Shown in pieces: positions 1 through 6,986 of a stretch of 9,570 bases of DNA (within the stretch, counting starts at the first letter, position 1; each line of letters starts with the position of its first letter). The notes under the pieces were generated by a model. That model was not told the DNA's origin. It worked only from the letters and a program-made list of their open reading frames with translations, and did no database searches. Made by a program: the position numbers and the translations under genes. The DNA is from Candidatus Zophobacter franzmannii. Its GTDB lineage: Bacteria > Cloacimonadota > Cloacimonadia > Cloacimonadales > JAFGVF01. The stretch spans positions 1 through 9,570 of the forward strand of contig JAVCCX010000215.1 in NCBI GenBank assembly GCA_030765245.1, given 5' to 3'.

Positions 1-950
1 ATTTCGAGGGTAGGCATTTTAGGTTTTGCAACCTTAAGGTCATTCTCATCAAACTTGATAGGAATGATGACTTCAGGACGCATAACACCGGCACGAATCT
101 GAGTCATACCATGGCATGATGCTTTCTGTCCGTCAAAGCTCTTAAGAAGTTCAAAGGTCTTGTGAGCCATATTGATATTGCCAAAACCTTCAGTTACGAT
201 GATAGTTGTATTGATATCTTCATGACCAGTAATAGCCACACCAATATCATAACCAAGAAGTTCTTTAATATCATGGTCTTCTATACCACCGGTGATGATA
301 GCTGCGACATCTACTTCCATAGCTTTCTTGATAGCAGCATAAGAAACCAGGCTACCACCAACGATAATCTTACCTTTGCAAGATTCATCAATCATATTTG
401 CTTCTAAGGTGTCGGCAGGGTCTTTTGCGATAACTTTGATCTCACCAAAAGTTTCTCCACCGAGTCCAAAGATACCCTGAATATAGGCTGATTTATTTTC
501 AATAACAACACCTTGATCAGGAATAACTTCAGTAATCACACCTGCAACAAAAGCCTTAACTTGAATTGGAATGCGTGGTTCACGAAGAAGCATCTGACCT
601 GTATGTTTAGAAACACTTTCAATCTCACCATCAGTTGGTGATTTAAAACTGTTCTTCCACAATCCGGTACCTAAGAAACCCTTATTCTCTGCAAGTACCT
701 GGCCTTCAGTGATCATTGCACCAGGCTCAACTTTCAGAAAGTCAACTAACTGCTGAGGAGTACACCCCATCTTGTTAGCGAGTTTAATCGGGATAACATT
801 ACCCGGTAACATTGTCTCTGCAACGAGATCTTCTGCTTTAACTTTATCTCCAACCTTCACAAGGACTTTGCCCTTGATAGGAAGAATTCTTTCTTTTCTA
901 AGGACGATACTACTCGTAACGGTCAAACCAGCTGAATATGCTTGTGCCAT
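1..950 (-). CDS. Partial GlmL-associated protein with two barrel-sandwich-like segments (function unknown), 3' end off the window
   Basis: The frame is open from an ATG at 950 to the window edge: 316 codons, C-terminus missing. Residues 27-50 and 76-125 each carry the G-x-V...G-D-x-V/G-x-V pattern of biotinyl/lipoyl-like barrel-sandwich folds (GKVLVKVGDKVKAEDLVAE; SPTDGEIESVSKHTGQMLL). A second region, about 188-296, is Gly-rich with CKGKIIVGGSLV, YDIGVAITGHEDI and TQIRAGVMRPE. From memory, such proteins follow long GlmL-type genes in several anaerobe genomes but have no assigned function, so a role with the GlmL chaperone or its B12-dependent mutase is inference. The start is firm: AGGAGG lies six bases upstream, and its first two bases fall inside the TAG that ends the preceding frame, which suggests translational coupling. 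I see no signal peptide or membrane segment. It does not look like an RnfC or a biotin carrier, since no AMKM-type lysine motif is present. Confidence 0.8.
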   Translation of the reverse strand, partial: MAQAYSAGLTVTSSIVLRKERILPIKGKVLVKVGDKVKAEDLVAETMLPGNVIPIKLANKMGCTPQQLVDFLKVEPGAMITEGQVLAENKGFLGTGLWKNSFKSPTDGEIESVSKHTGQMLLREPRIPIQVKAFVAGVITEVIPDQGVVIENKSAYIQGIFGLGGETFGEIKVIAKDPADTLEANMIDESCKGKIIVGGSLVSYAAIKKAMEVDVAAIITGGIEDHDIKELLGYDIGVAITGHEDINTTIIVTEGFGNINMAHKTFELLKSFDGQKASCHGMTQIRAGVMRPEVIIPIKFDENDLKVAKPKMPTLE

Positions 951-963
951 CCTCTACCTCCTA
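951..963 (-). promoter_or_regulatory. Shine-Dalgarno fused to the upstream stop codon
   Basis: On the minus strand the sequence reads TAGGAGGTAGAGG and then ATG. The AGGAGG core (962-957) shares bases with the TAG stop at 963-961. A ribosome terminating there would be placed over the next start. This implies that translation normally reaches the end of the frame at 961, which bears on the in-frame TAA at 1267-1269. Confidence 0.7.
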
Positions 964-1266
964 ATCAAACATTTTTTCGGGATATGCTTTGAATTCTTTC
1001 ATCCACTTAGTGAGACGAGGAACTCTGTCACTGGCTTCTATAGGCAGAACAAATGGTCTTCGGCCACGAGTATCAAGAACGATACCCACAACACCACCAT
1101 GAAGGTCTGTCTCAAGAGTTGTATTCTTACCTGCACCGACATCGAGTCCACGACCCGGTTTCAGTACAGCTTTCGCAACTTCACCAACACCACAAGCAAG
1201 TAAGCGAACTTCTCCGAATGGAATCTTCTCATCGAAGGTTGAACCATCTGGAAGTTGAATTTTAGC
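961..1266 (-). pseudogene. C-terminal domain of the GlmL-family protein, cut off by an in-frame TAA
   Basis: Immediately after the TAA that ends the 518-codon glmL frame, the same frame stays open for 101 codons to a TAG at 963-961. The peptide is well formed: LPDGSTFDEKIPFGEV near the start, GRGLDVGAG at 38-46, HGGVVGIVLDTRGRRPFVLP at 56-75. This matches my memory of the C-terminal domain of long (about 600-residue) GlmL/MutL-type proteins. There is no in-frame ATG until near residue 89 and no ribosome-binding site at the beginning, so it is unlikely to be an independent gene. Together with the upstream part it would make 620 codons. It may be a nonsense mutation, an assembly or sequencing error, or a natural stop with some readthrough; the sequence alone cannot decide. 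The type pseudogene here means detached coding remnant. Confidence 0.75.
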
Positions 1267-2823
1267 TTAAAGGGCAATTGCATCTTCTTTAATCTTACCA
1301 ACAGGAGCAACACAAGTACCAAGATAGACCATACAGTCTTTGTCGAATACTTCAGTAGCTGCTTCTTCGTTGATAGAGGCAATCACACCAAGATGAGGCA
1401 TCATAAAGATAGAGTCCACAGCAAGACGAGTAATACATTCAGGTAAGAATGCATCAACCATCATCATAACTGTTTGGTTTCTCCGAGGAGCATGTGATAA
1501 CACACCGCCTGAACCCACTAAGAGGTCGAGGGTGGACATGTTAACAATAGTAGCACCGGACTCACTTTGGGAGAATGCCTGAGAGATATCGCGTTTCTGC
1601 TGAGCACCCTTAAGGGATACAGCAAATGATTTATGTTGAATCAAAGCAAGACGAAGAGCTTCTTTTGCAATTGGCTGTTCAAGTACAAGTTCAGTACTCT
1701 TGGCAGGTATTGTAGTAGGTCTAATCATCTTGTTTTTAATCATATTTCTGAGTTCTTTTTTATCAATATCAAATGGAACCCAACGAAGGATATTATCCAA
1801 ACCGGCAGATGCAAGAACATTAGAGATTGAATAACTCATTCCCAAATTTGCACTAACTGTACGGTTAAAGATATATTGATCAGTAAACACTGAGAATACA
1901 TCGGTAGTAGCTCCACCAATATCAACACCAAGCACTTCAATTTGGTTTATCTTTGCAATAGTCTGCATGATATTACCAACAGCTGCCGGAGTAGGCATAA
2001 TAGGCACAGATTTTCCATCAGGACCACATGCCCAAGACATCAGTTTACTATAACCGGGAGCCTGTTGCATAACATGCTCAAGGAAGATATCATGAATCTT
2101 ATCACGAGCCGGTCCAAGGTTCTCTCTTTCCAGAGTTGGACGGAGATTATCTGAGATGATGAGGTCAACTTTTCCATCGAGGGTCTCTTTGACATCATTA
2201 ACAGCCATGTTGTTTCCTGCAAAAATAACAGGAAGATTGTAAGCGGAACCAAGTCTAGGACGAGGATCAGCAGCAGCAACAAGCTCTGCCATTTCCACAA
2301 CATGCTTAGTTGTTCCACCATCAATACCACCGGCCATGAGAATCATATCAGGACGAAGCTGTCTGATTCTTTCTATTTTCTGATGATTCATACGCTTGTC
2401 GTTACTTGCAATAAGGTCCATAACGATAGCACCTGCACCAAGTGCAGCACGCTCAGCACTTTCACCAGTCATTTTTGCAACAACACCTGTAACCATCATC
2501 TGAAGACCACCACCTGCTGATGATGTGGAAACATAGGCATCTGCGCCTACATCACCTTGTCTTGGGACAATAAGCTTATCATCATCGATAAGTTTGATGT
2601 TGTCATTGTTATACTTCAATCGAGCAAGTTCTTCAAGTTCTTGCACAGCATTCAGGACACCTCTAGTAACATCGTTAAGTGGTGCTTCAACAGTTGTTGG
2701 AGATTCACCTCTCACTGTTTGACGATATTCACCGTCAATATACTCAATGAGGATCGCTTTGGTTGTGGTACTACCACAGTCCGTCGCAATAATCCTGGTA
2801 AGTTTCTCTTTGGGATATTGCAT
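1267..2823 (-). CDS. glmL: GlmL/MutL-family protein (actin-like ATPase, probable B12-mutase reactivation partner)
   Basis: The 518-residue product has the layout of the GlmL/MutL family, whose genes accompany adenosylcobalamin-dependent mutases such as glutamate mutase and aminomutases and which are thought to act as reactivating chaperones. An actin/Hsp70-type phosphate-1 loop is at 14-23 (TDCGSTTTKA), a Gly-rich block at 163-173 (MAGGIDGGTTK), and a second phosphate-type motif at 299-309 (GVDIGGATTDV). LLVGSGGVLSHAP is at 434-446. Classical family members are about 460 residues; this one resembles the longer type, and its missing tail lies in frame behind the TAA. The ATG is preceded by GGAGGAG at ideal spacing. 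The gene follows the cytosine methyltransferase by 53 bases and precedes the barrel-sandwich-like gene. It is not the DNA-repair MutL. No mutase gene is in the window, so its client (for example an ornithine or lysine aminomutase) is unknown. Confidence 0.85.
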   Translation of the reverse strand: MQYPKEKLTRIIATDCGSTTTKAILIEYIDGEYRQTVRGESPTTVEAPLNDVTRGVLNAVQELEELARLKYNNDNIKLIDDDKLIVPRQGDVGADAYVSTSSAGGGLQMMVTGVVAKMTGESAERAALGAGAIVMDLIASNDKRMNHQKIERIRQLRPDMILMAGGIDGGTTKHVVEMAELVAAADPRPRLGSAYNLPVIFAGNNMAVNDVKETLDGKVDLIISDNLRPTLERENLGPARDKIHDIFLEHVMQQAPGYSKLMSWACGPDGKSVPIMPTPAAVGNIMQTIAKINQIEVLGVDIGGATTDVFSVFTDQYIFNRTVSANLGMSYSISNVLASAGLDNILRWVPFDIDKKELRNMIKNKMIRPTTIPAKSTELVLEQPIAKEALRLALIQHKSFAVSLKGAQQKRDISQAFSQSESGATIVNMSTLDLLVGSGGVLSHAPRRNQTVMMMVDAFLPECITRLAVDSIFMMPHLGVIASINEEAATEVFDKDCMVYLGTCVAPVGKIKEDAIAL

Positions 2824-2870
2824 ACACTCCTCCGCTTTTTATTTTTTAATTTTGAATAGTTTTCTGTTTA

Positions 2871-2888
2871 TTACGCTCAATGGCGTAA
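2871..2888 (-). other. Small hairpin around the methyltransferase stop codon
   Basis: TTACGC (2871-2876) and GCGTAA (2883-2888) are perfect inverted repeats with a six-base loop holding the TGA stop of the methyltransferase. On the minus strand the bases after it are A-rich rather than T-rich, so this is not a typical intrinsic terminator. It marks the 3' edge of the restriction-modification module. Confidence 0.3.
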
Positions 2889-3926
2889 CTCTGCAATCTT
2901 AGTTACTTTACTTAAATTTATGGGTTTATTGTCCAATACTATTTTCTGCGTCTTAATTTTAGACACTTCATTTAGAATTGATTTCAGCACACTAATAGCA
3001 ACACTATTGCCGAATTGCTTATATGCTTGAGAATCAGATATATCAATAATAAAGTTGTCTGGAAATCCTTGCAATCTTGCACACTCTCTTGTACTCAGCT
3101 TTCGGACAATACCATTAACTAAATACAATCCGGTCTTTGAGCCAACTCCACCACCATATGCAGATAATGTTATTGCATGTCCAAAGGGGCTATATATTCT
3201 TTCCCCTTGTCCACCTTTATTAACATAACCTATTTGGATAGGTCTATTGGGAAATAAAACTTCATCATTAAAGTCTTTATCCGGCGAGTAATTCCTTGTA
3301 AATACGATATCGGGTCTATCAACAATCTTTGCTTTCACTGGATTGTTTTCTAACACATCATGCAGACTTGTAGCCTTAATTGCAGGTTGAGGAAAATCAA
3401 AGTAGTCAATTCCAATATCTTTTCTGAAACAAACAAAATAAATCCTTTCCCGATTTTGAGGTAAGCCATAATCGCTTGCATTCAAGACTTTAAAATACAC
3501 ATTGTAACCAATTTCTTTTAACGTTGTGAGAACAACCTTAAGTGTTTTACCTTCATTATGTCTTGTAAAGTTTCTTACATTCTCGAGTAGCATTAGCTTT
3601 GGACGGTGATGTTTCGCAATTCTTACAATATCAAAAAATAAAGTTCCTCTTGTGTCTTCAAACCCCTTTTGTTTACCTGATACTGAAAATGCTTGGCAAG
3701 GGAAACCAGCACATAATACATCATGCTCAGGGATGTCTGTTTCCAAGATTTGAGTTATATCTCCTGCAGGTCTGATTCCATAGTTTAAAAAGTAAACTTC
3801 TGAAGCATGTTTGTCCCATTCTGAAACAAAAACACACTTGCCACCAAAGCTGTTCATTGCTTGATGGAATCCACCTATTCCTGCAAACAAATCTATATAT
3901 CTGGCATTTTCGAGAACACTATTCAT
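2877..3926 (-). CDS. DNA (cytosine-5) methyltransferase, M.HhaI-like, predicted GCGC
   Basis: This is a complete C5-cytosine methyltransferase of 349 residues; it would transfer a methyl group from SAM to cytosine in duplex DNA. Visible motifs: I DLFAGIGG (12-19), IV GFPCQAFS (74-81) with catalytic Cys77, VI ENV (115-117), VIII QNRERIYFV (157-165), the target-recognition stretch around 232-262 (GYVNKGGQGERIYS... ITLSAYGGG), and X QAYKQFGNSV (300-309). It follows the M.HhaI sequence as I remember it very closely, including GKQKGFED, GTLFFDI and the recognition stretch, so the target GCGC is a strong prediction. A basic tail of about 28 residues extends past the M.HhaI end. Its ATG lies inside the end of the endonuclease gene (eight-base overlap, ATGAATAG) with only a weak ribosome-binding site, so translation probably depends on coupling. 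Confidence 0.96.
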   Translation of the reverse strand: MNSVLENARYIDLFAGIGGFHQAMNSFGGKCVFVSEWDKHASEVYFLNYGIRPAGDITQILETDIPEHDVLCAGFPCQAFSVSGKQKGFEDTRGTLFFDIVRIAKHHRPKLMLLENVRNFTRHNEGKTLKVVLTTLKEIGYNVYFKVLNASDYGLPQNRERIYFVCFRKDIGIDYFDFPQPAIKATSLHDVLENNPVKAKIVDRPDIVFTRNYSPDKDFNDEVLFPNRPIQIGYVNKGGQGERIYSPFGHAITLSAYGGGVGSKTGLYLVNGIVRKLSTRECARLQGFPDNFIIDISDSQAYKQFGNSVAISVLKSILNEVSKIKTQKIVLDNKPINLSKVTKIAELRH

Positions 3927-4746
3927 TAAACAGATCTAAGGGATTTATCTTAAATTGAAGACTTGTTGGATCGGGTGTTCCACCCTTTCGTTGCATTGTT
4001 ACTCTTCCTATCTTTAAACTACCTCTTGGGCTAATCTTTACTTCTCCTTTTGAGTAGAAGTTACAGACATAGTTAATATCTTTCAATATCCAGCTTAGAG
4101 TATCGTTTTCATTTTTCTTTGTTACAAGAAACCACTCGGCACTTAATGAACCTCTTCCTCTGAGAATATCAGCTACAACAATAGTCTTATTCTCTGTAAA
4201 AAAGCTTACTATTTCACTCACAGAATCTTGGTTCATATCTGTTAGAAAAAGTCTTCTATTGTTTTTTAACCCTTTAATCTGTGTTTTATCCAATACTGTC
4301 GCAGGATCCAATTCTCCGGTAAACAGCTTTAAGTTCTTTTCAACACTGCTACTAAAGTTCCACATTTGTTTATAAGTAGATACAGGTCTTTTATCCACCT
4401 GATTAAATCCTGCACCTATATTAGCTTTTTTGAGAGAAATATTTTCAACATAGAGGATATCATCAATTATGATAAGAATTCTTATCTGAATATCTGCCTT
4501 TTTATGTCTGATTGTAAGTTCATAGTTTTGCTCTGTTACGCCTAAATCAATTGCTTTTTCTTTATTTATTCTGACTGGAATTTGTTGAGCGTCTATTTTT
4601 TGAATTTTACTATAGTCGTAACCCATGATTGAAAGCCATTGTTGTGAATCAGCATCGGATTGATATTCGGCAAACTTTTTGCAGACATCATGCTCGTTCA
4701 TAAATCCCCCTAGTGCTGTTTGGGAGCCAATCTCTGATCGATTCAC
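3919..4746 (-). CDS. Type II restriction endonuclease, HinP1I-like, predicted GCGC
   Basis: The 275-residue product resembles R.HinP1I as I remember it: ELGSKTAKDGF-like start (EIGSQTALGGF), GFNQVDK at 113-119, the FTGEL block, then DILRGRG, AEWFLV, SPRGSLKIGRV, QRKGG and the C-terminal LQFKINPLDLF. HinP1I cuts GCGC, and the adjacent M.HhaI-like gene fits that. The HinP1I active-site pattern is S-D-x18-Q-x-K; here it reads A84-D85-x18-S104-L-K106, so Asp and Lys are kept but Gln is replaced by Ser. About 20-25 extra residues sit before the catalytic Asp compared with HinP1I. The start is GTG at 4746, not the ATG 15 codons inside, because the conserved N-terminus begins upstream of that ATG. 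The GTG overlaps the TGA of the previous gene (GTGA). The gene is visibly AT-rich (16 of 60 bases GC at 4441-4500). Confidence 0.92.
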   Translation of the reverse strand: MNRSEIGSQTALGGFMNEHDVCKKFAEYQSDADSQQWLSIMGYDYSKIQKIDAQQIPVRINKEKAIDLGVTEQNYELTIRHKKADIQIRILIIIDDILYVENISLKKANIGAGFNQVDKRPVSTYKQMWNFSSSVEKNLKLFTGELDPATVLDKTQIKGLKNNRRLFLTDMNQDSVSEIVSFFTENKTIVVADILRGRGSLSAEWFLVTKKNENDTLSWILKDINYVCNFYSKGEVKISPRGSLKIGRVTMQRKGGTPDPTSLQFKINPLDLFNE

Positions 4747-5141
4747 TTAATGTCCTTTTGTTTCCGATTAAATATATTTTTTATCCAAGCTCTAAACTGC
4801 TTGCGCCGTTTAATCCGTATAGCTCTTTTCTTTTCACGCTCCTCCCAGTGGAGCTCGTCATCTATCTCTTCTATTCTGTTTACCAACAGACTTACATATT
4901 CTCTATTTTCAATCAACACTGCAAATTCCTGATAGCTTTTAGAATCAAAAAAGAGTTCCATAACAGGCAGAACTGCGTACATTGCAGCACTACTGATTCC
5001 GTTTAAAGGCTTCAGTGACTCAATCGTCATAATCGCAGCAGGAGTCAATCTTCTTTCAACGAAGAACCTTGCTGCCTTATCAATTAAGACAAGAGCTCTC
5101 TCTCTCGGAATCTCTACGACATAGCTATCATAATTTAACAT
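4743..5141 (-). CDS. Small conserved-looking helical protein, function unknown
   Basis: The product has 132 residues. I do not recognise a named family, although the core (KPLNGISSAAMYAVLPVMEL at 44-63, then FAVLIENREYVSLLVNRIEE at 73-92) recalls small uncharacterised proteins of about 120 residues seen in several anaerobes. Most of it should be helical. The tail, 103-132, is very basic (KKRAIRIKRRK, then more Lys), which could bind nucleic acid or acidic membranes. There is no signal peptide and no clear transmembrane segment, although 50-65 is hydrophobic. Its ATG overlaps the end of comF by seven bases (ATGTTAA), and its TGA overlaps the GTG of the endonuclease. This makes it the last host-like gene before the restriction-modification pair. 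It does not look like a helix-turn-helix controller protein. Confidence 0.75.
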   Translation of the reverse strand: MLNYDSYVVEIPRERALVLIDKAARFFVERRLTPAAIMTIESLKPLNGISSAAMYAVLPVMELFFDSKSYQEFAVLIENREYVSLLVNRIEEIDDELHWEEREKKRAIRIKRRKQFRAWIKNIFNRKQKDIK

Positions 5142-5881
5142 ACTTTACCTATTGTAAACACATACAAACATGTAGGGTTACACTCTTTTATAGTTCTACA
5201 CAACGCTTTCATTGTTGAGCCTGATGTGTAGATATCATCAATCACAACCACTCTTTTATTTGTCAAAAGCTCCGGTTTCTTAACTTTGAAAGCATTATTC
5301 ACATTCTTTTCACGATCCTCAAATTCAACCATGGACTGCTTAACTGTCGCCCTAGTTCTACCCAAGACATTCGCATGGTACTCCCAATTCATAAGTTTCC
5401 CAAGTCGTTCTGCTAAAAGGGCAGCTTGATTAAATCCCCTTTCTCTCTGTCGAACATGGTGCAGTGGAACGGGAACAATAATCTCAGCATCAGAGAAGAT
5501 ATGCTTTGCTTTAAGCCAATCTGCCGACTTCTCTGCAAGATAATCAGCAATCTTTCTCTTATCCTGATACTTGAGTTTATGAATCAGAACACGCAAGGCA
5601 TCATTATATCGATATAGTGCCTGAACCTCTGTCCACGGGACATCAGGTCTCCCACACTCGAAACACTCACCTTTAATCAGCTTGGTTCCACATTCGGGAC
5701 ACAAGCCGGGCTCTAACTCTTCAAGGTTTTCAACACACTTATTGCAAAGCCACACTTCAGCACTATCGGTTCGCTCTCCACAGTTTTGACACACAGGTGG
5801 GAAAAGCAGATTCCCATTTGCTAAGGTTGTAATACAATCTCTTAAAATATCTTTTACTGGTTTGAGTGGTTTTAAATCCAT
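5135..5881 (-). CDS. comF: ComF-family phosphoribosyltransferase-like protein with two zinc ribbons
   Basis: The 248 residues carry two CxxC pairs at the N-terminus (Cys31/34 with 46/49, then Cys61/64 with 73/76), suggesting a double zinc ribbon. These are followed by ALYRYNDALRVLIHKLKY (88-105), VPVPLH (136-141), RERGFNQA (146-153), and a PRPP-binding loop VVVIDDIYTSGST (211-223). This order is standard for ComF/GntX-type proteins, which are needed for DNA uptake in naturally competent bacteria but are also widespread in bacteria not known to be competent. The reaction is not established. The start ATG shares one base with the purQ stop (TAATG), so it is coupled to purQ. Its place behind a purine gene fits a nucleotide-linked substrate, but that is inference. 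Confidence 0.9.
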   Translation of the reverse strand: MDLKPLKPVKDILRDCITTLANGNLLFPPVCQNCGERTDSAEVWLCNKCVENLEELEPGLCPECGTKLIKGECFECGRPDVPWTEVQALYRYNDALRVLIHKLKYQDKRKIADYLAEKSADWLKAKHIFSDAEIIVPVPLHHVRQRERGFNQAALLAERLGKLMNWEYHANVLGRTRATVKQSMVEFEDREKNVNNAFKVKKPELLTNKRVVVIDDIYTSGSTMKALCRTIKECNPTCLYVFTIGKVC

Positions 5882-6579
5882 TAAGCCTTTCGTTGTTCTA
5901 TAAACTTCTCTATTGAGGCAAAGATAACCTTACCATCCATACTTGGAACAACACTTTCTGCTGCTCTTTCAGGATGTGGCATCATGCCAAGTACATTCCG
6001 TTCAACATTGCAAATACCGGCAATATTATCAATTGCACCATTAGGGTTAGCTTCATCAGTAACATTACCATCTTCATCGCAATAGCGGAAGAGAATCTGG
6101 TTATTATCCTGAAGCTTCTTTAAACCTTCATTATCGATGAAGTAGTTACCCTCTTTATGAGCAATTGGAATATCCAGAACCTGGTTTTCTTTTGCATCAT
6201 TTGTATAAGGTGAGTCAGTAGTCTCCACACGGATATGCTGGTGTTTACAGATAAAATCAAGTCCTTTATTTCTCATAAGTGCACCGGGCAGTAATCCTGT
6301 TTCAGTCAATATCTGAAAACCGTTACAAATACCGATCACCAAGCCACCCTTGTTCGCAAACTCGATAACCTCTTTGATGATAGGTGAGTGCTTTGCAATT
6401 GCTCCGCATCTCAGGTAATCACCGTAAGAGAATCCACCGGGAAGGAAAACCATATCAGGGTTCTTCAGCTCTGTATCTTTATGCCAAATAAACTCAACAT
6501 CATGGTTTCTTATTTTGCTAATGTGAAAAGCATCACCATCGCAGTTTGAGCCGGGAAACATGATTACATTAATTCTCAT
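5881..6579 (-). CDS. purQ: Phosphoribosylformylglycinamidine synthase subunit PurQ (glutaminase)
   Basis: This class I glutamine amidotransferase releases ammonia from glutamine for the FGAR-to-FGAM step of purine synthesis and works with PurL and PurS. The 232 residues show FPGSNCDGD (8-16), [15 protein letters not shown] (46-60), the nucleophile elbow GICNGFQ with Cys85, and PHPER at 201-205 giving the catalytic His202 and Glu204. Length and motifs are normal for stand-alone PurQ, so the organism uses the three-part PurLQS enzyme rather than the large fused PurL of gammaproteobacteria. The ATG is three bases behind the purS stop. PurL is not found in this window and must be encoded elsewhere. 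Confidence 0.98.
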   Translation of the reverse strand: MRINVIMFPGSNCDGDAFHISKIRNHDVEFIWHKDTELKNPDMVFLPGGFSYGDYLRCGAIAKHSPIIKEVIEFANKGGLVIGICNGFQILTETGLLPGALMRNKGLDFICKHQHIRVETTDSPYTNDAKENQVLDIPIAHKEGNYFIDNEGLKKLQDNNQILFRYCDEDGNVTDEANPNGAIDNIAGICNVERNVLGMMPHPERAAESVVPSMDGKVIFASIEKFIEQRKA

Positions 6580-6582
6580 TAT

Positions 6583-6834
6583 TTATAACCCTGTCTCCAA
6601 GTCGTAATAATAGGTTTCGGTATTAGGATTTGCCAATATTTTGTCACAAATCTTCTCTAACTCATCAATCACTTGCTGTTCATCATCGCAATCAAATTTC
6701 ATTTCAATAAACTTGCTTACTCGAACATCACTAACACTCGCATGACCTAATGTGTGCAGAGTATTCATAACTACTTTTCCCTGAGGGTCAAGCACGCTTG
6801 ATTTCAGGGTGATATAAACTTTAGCCTTAATCAT
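6583..6834 (-). CDS. purS: Phosphoribosylformylglycinamidine synthase subunit PurS
   Basis: The 83-residue product is a typical PurS, the small dimeric subunit that bridges PurQ and PurL in FGAM synthase. Family features are K-V-Y-I-T-L-K-x-S-V-L-D-P-Q-G near the N-terminus (5-19), LGHASVSDVRVSKFIEM (29-45), and the CDKILANPNTE segment near the end (63-73). GAGGT lies just ahead of the ATG. It is the first gene of the packed series and has a promoter-like site 38-63 bases upstream. The order purS-purQ is the common one. Confidence 0.97.
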   Translation of the reverse strand: MIKAKVYITLKSSVLDPQGKVVMNTLHTLGHASVSDVRVSKFIEMKFDCDDEQQVIDELEKICDKILANPNTETYYYDLETGL

Positions 6835-6871
6835 GGTACCTCATAATTTTGATAATATTTCAGTTTCCTAA

Positions 6872-6897
6872 ATTATACACAATATCTATATCGTCAA
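6872..6897 (-). promoter_or_regulatory. Probable sigma-70-type promoter for the purS operon
   Basis: On the minus strand TTGACG (6897-6892) is followed after 14 bases by a perfect TATAAT (6877-6872), about 38 bases before the purS ATG. The -10 box is ideal but the spacer is shorter than the usual 16-18. The stretch is very AT-rich, so a chance TATAAT is possible. No purine riboswitch-like fold was recognised in the short leader. Confidence 0.5.
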
Positions 6898-6986
6898 TTG
6901 AAATAAATCAATCTACTTTACAAACAAACGATTAGCGTCACTCATCAACATTCAGTAGCTAATTTTCAATAGTTTTTTACTTCATC

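Noticed and set aside
772..1203. Plus-strand open frames such as 772-1203, 162-407 and 7688-8026.
   Set aside because: They lie opposite well-supported minus-strand genes, show no family features, and translate to compositionally odd peptides.
1267..1269. Recoded stop (selenocysteine or pyrrolysine) within glmL.
   Set aside because: The codon is TAA; selenocysteine uses TGA and pyrrolysine TAG. No SECIS-like hairpin was recognised behind it.
1161..1382. Minus-strand frame over 1161-1382 starting from an out-of-frame ATG as a separate gene replacing the GlmL tail.
   Set aside because: Its peptide is low-complexity (Leu/Val/Lys-rich) and it overlaps the much better conserved-looking frame at 961-1266.
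2871..2888. Intrinsic terminator after the methyltransferase gene.
   Set aside because: The stem is only six pairs and is followed on the minus strand by A-rich sequence, with no T run.
2543..4806. Scarcity of GCGC: by eye only two sites in the window (2543-2546 and 4803-4806), against roughly 15 expected from base composition alone.
   Set aside because: CGCG is about equally rare (two seen, near 1589 and 8229), so general lack of CpG-rich tetramers explains it without selection by the restriction enzyme. A genome-wide Markov-corrected count would be needed.
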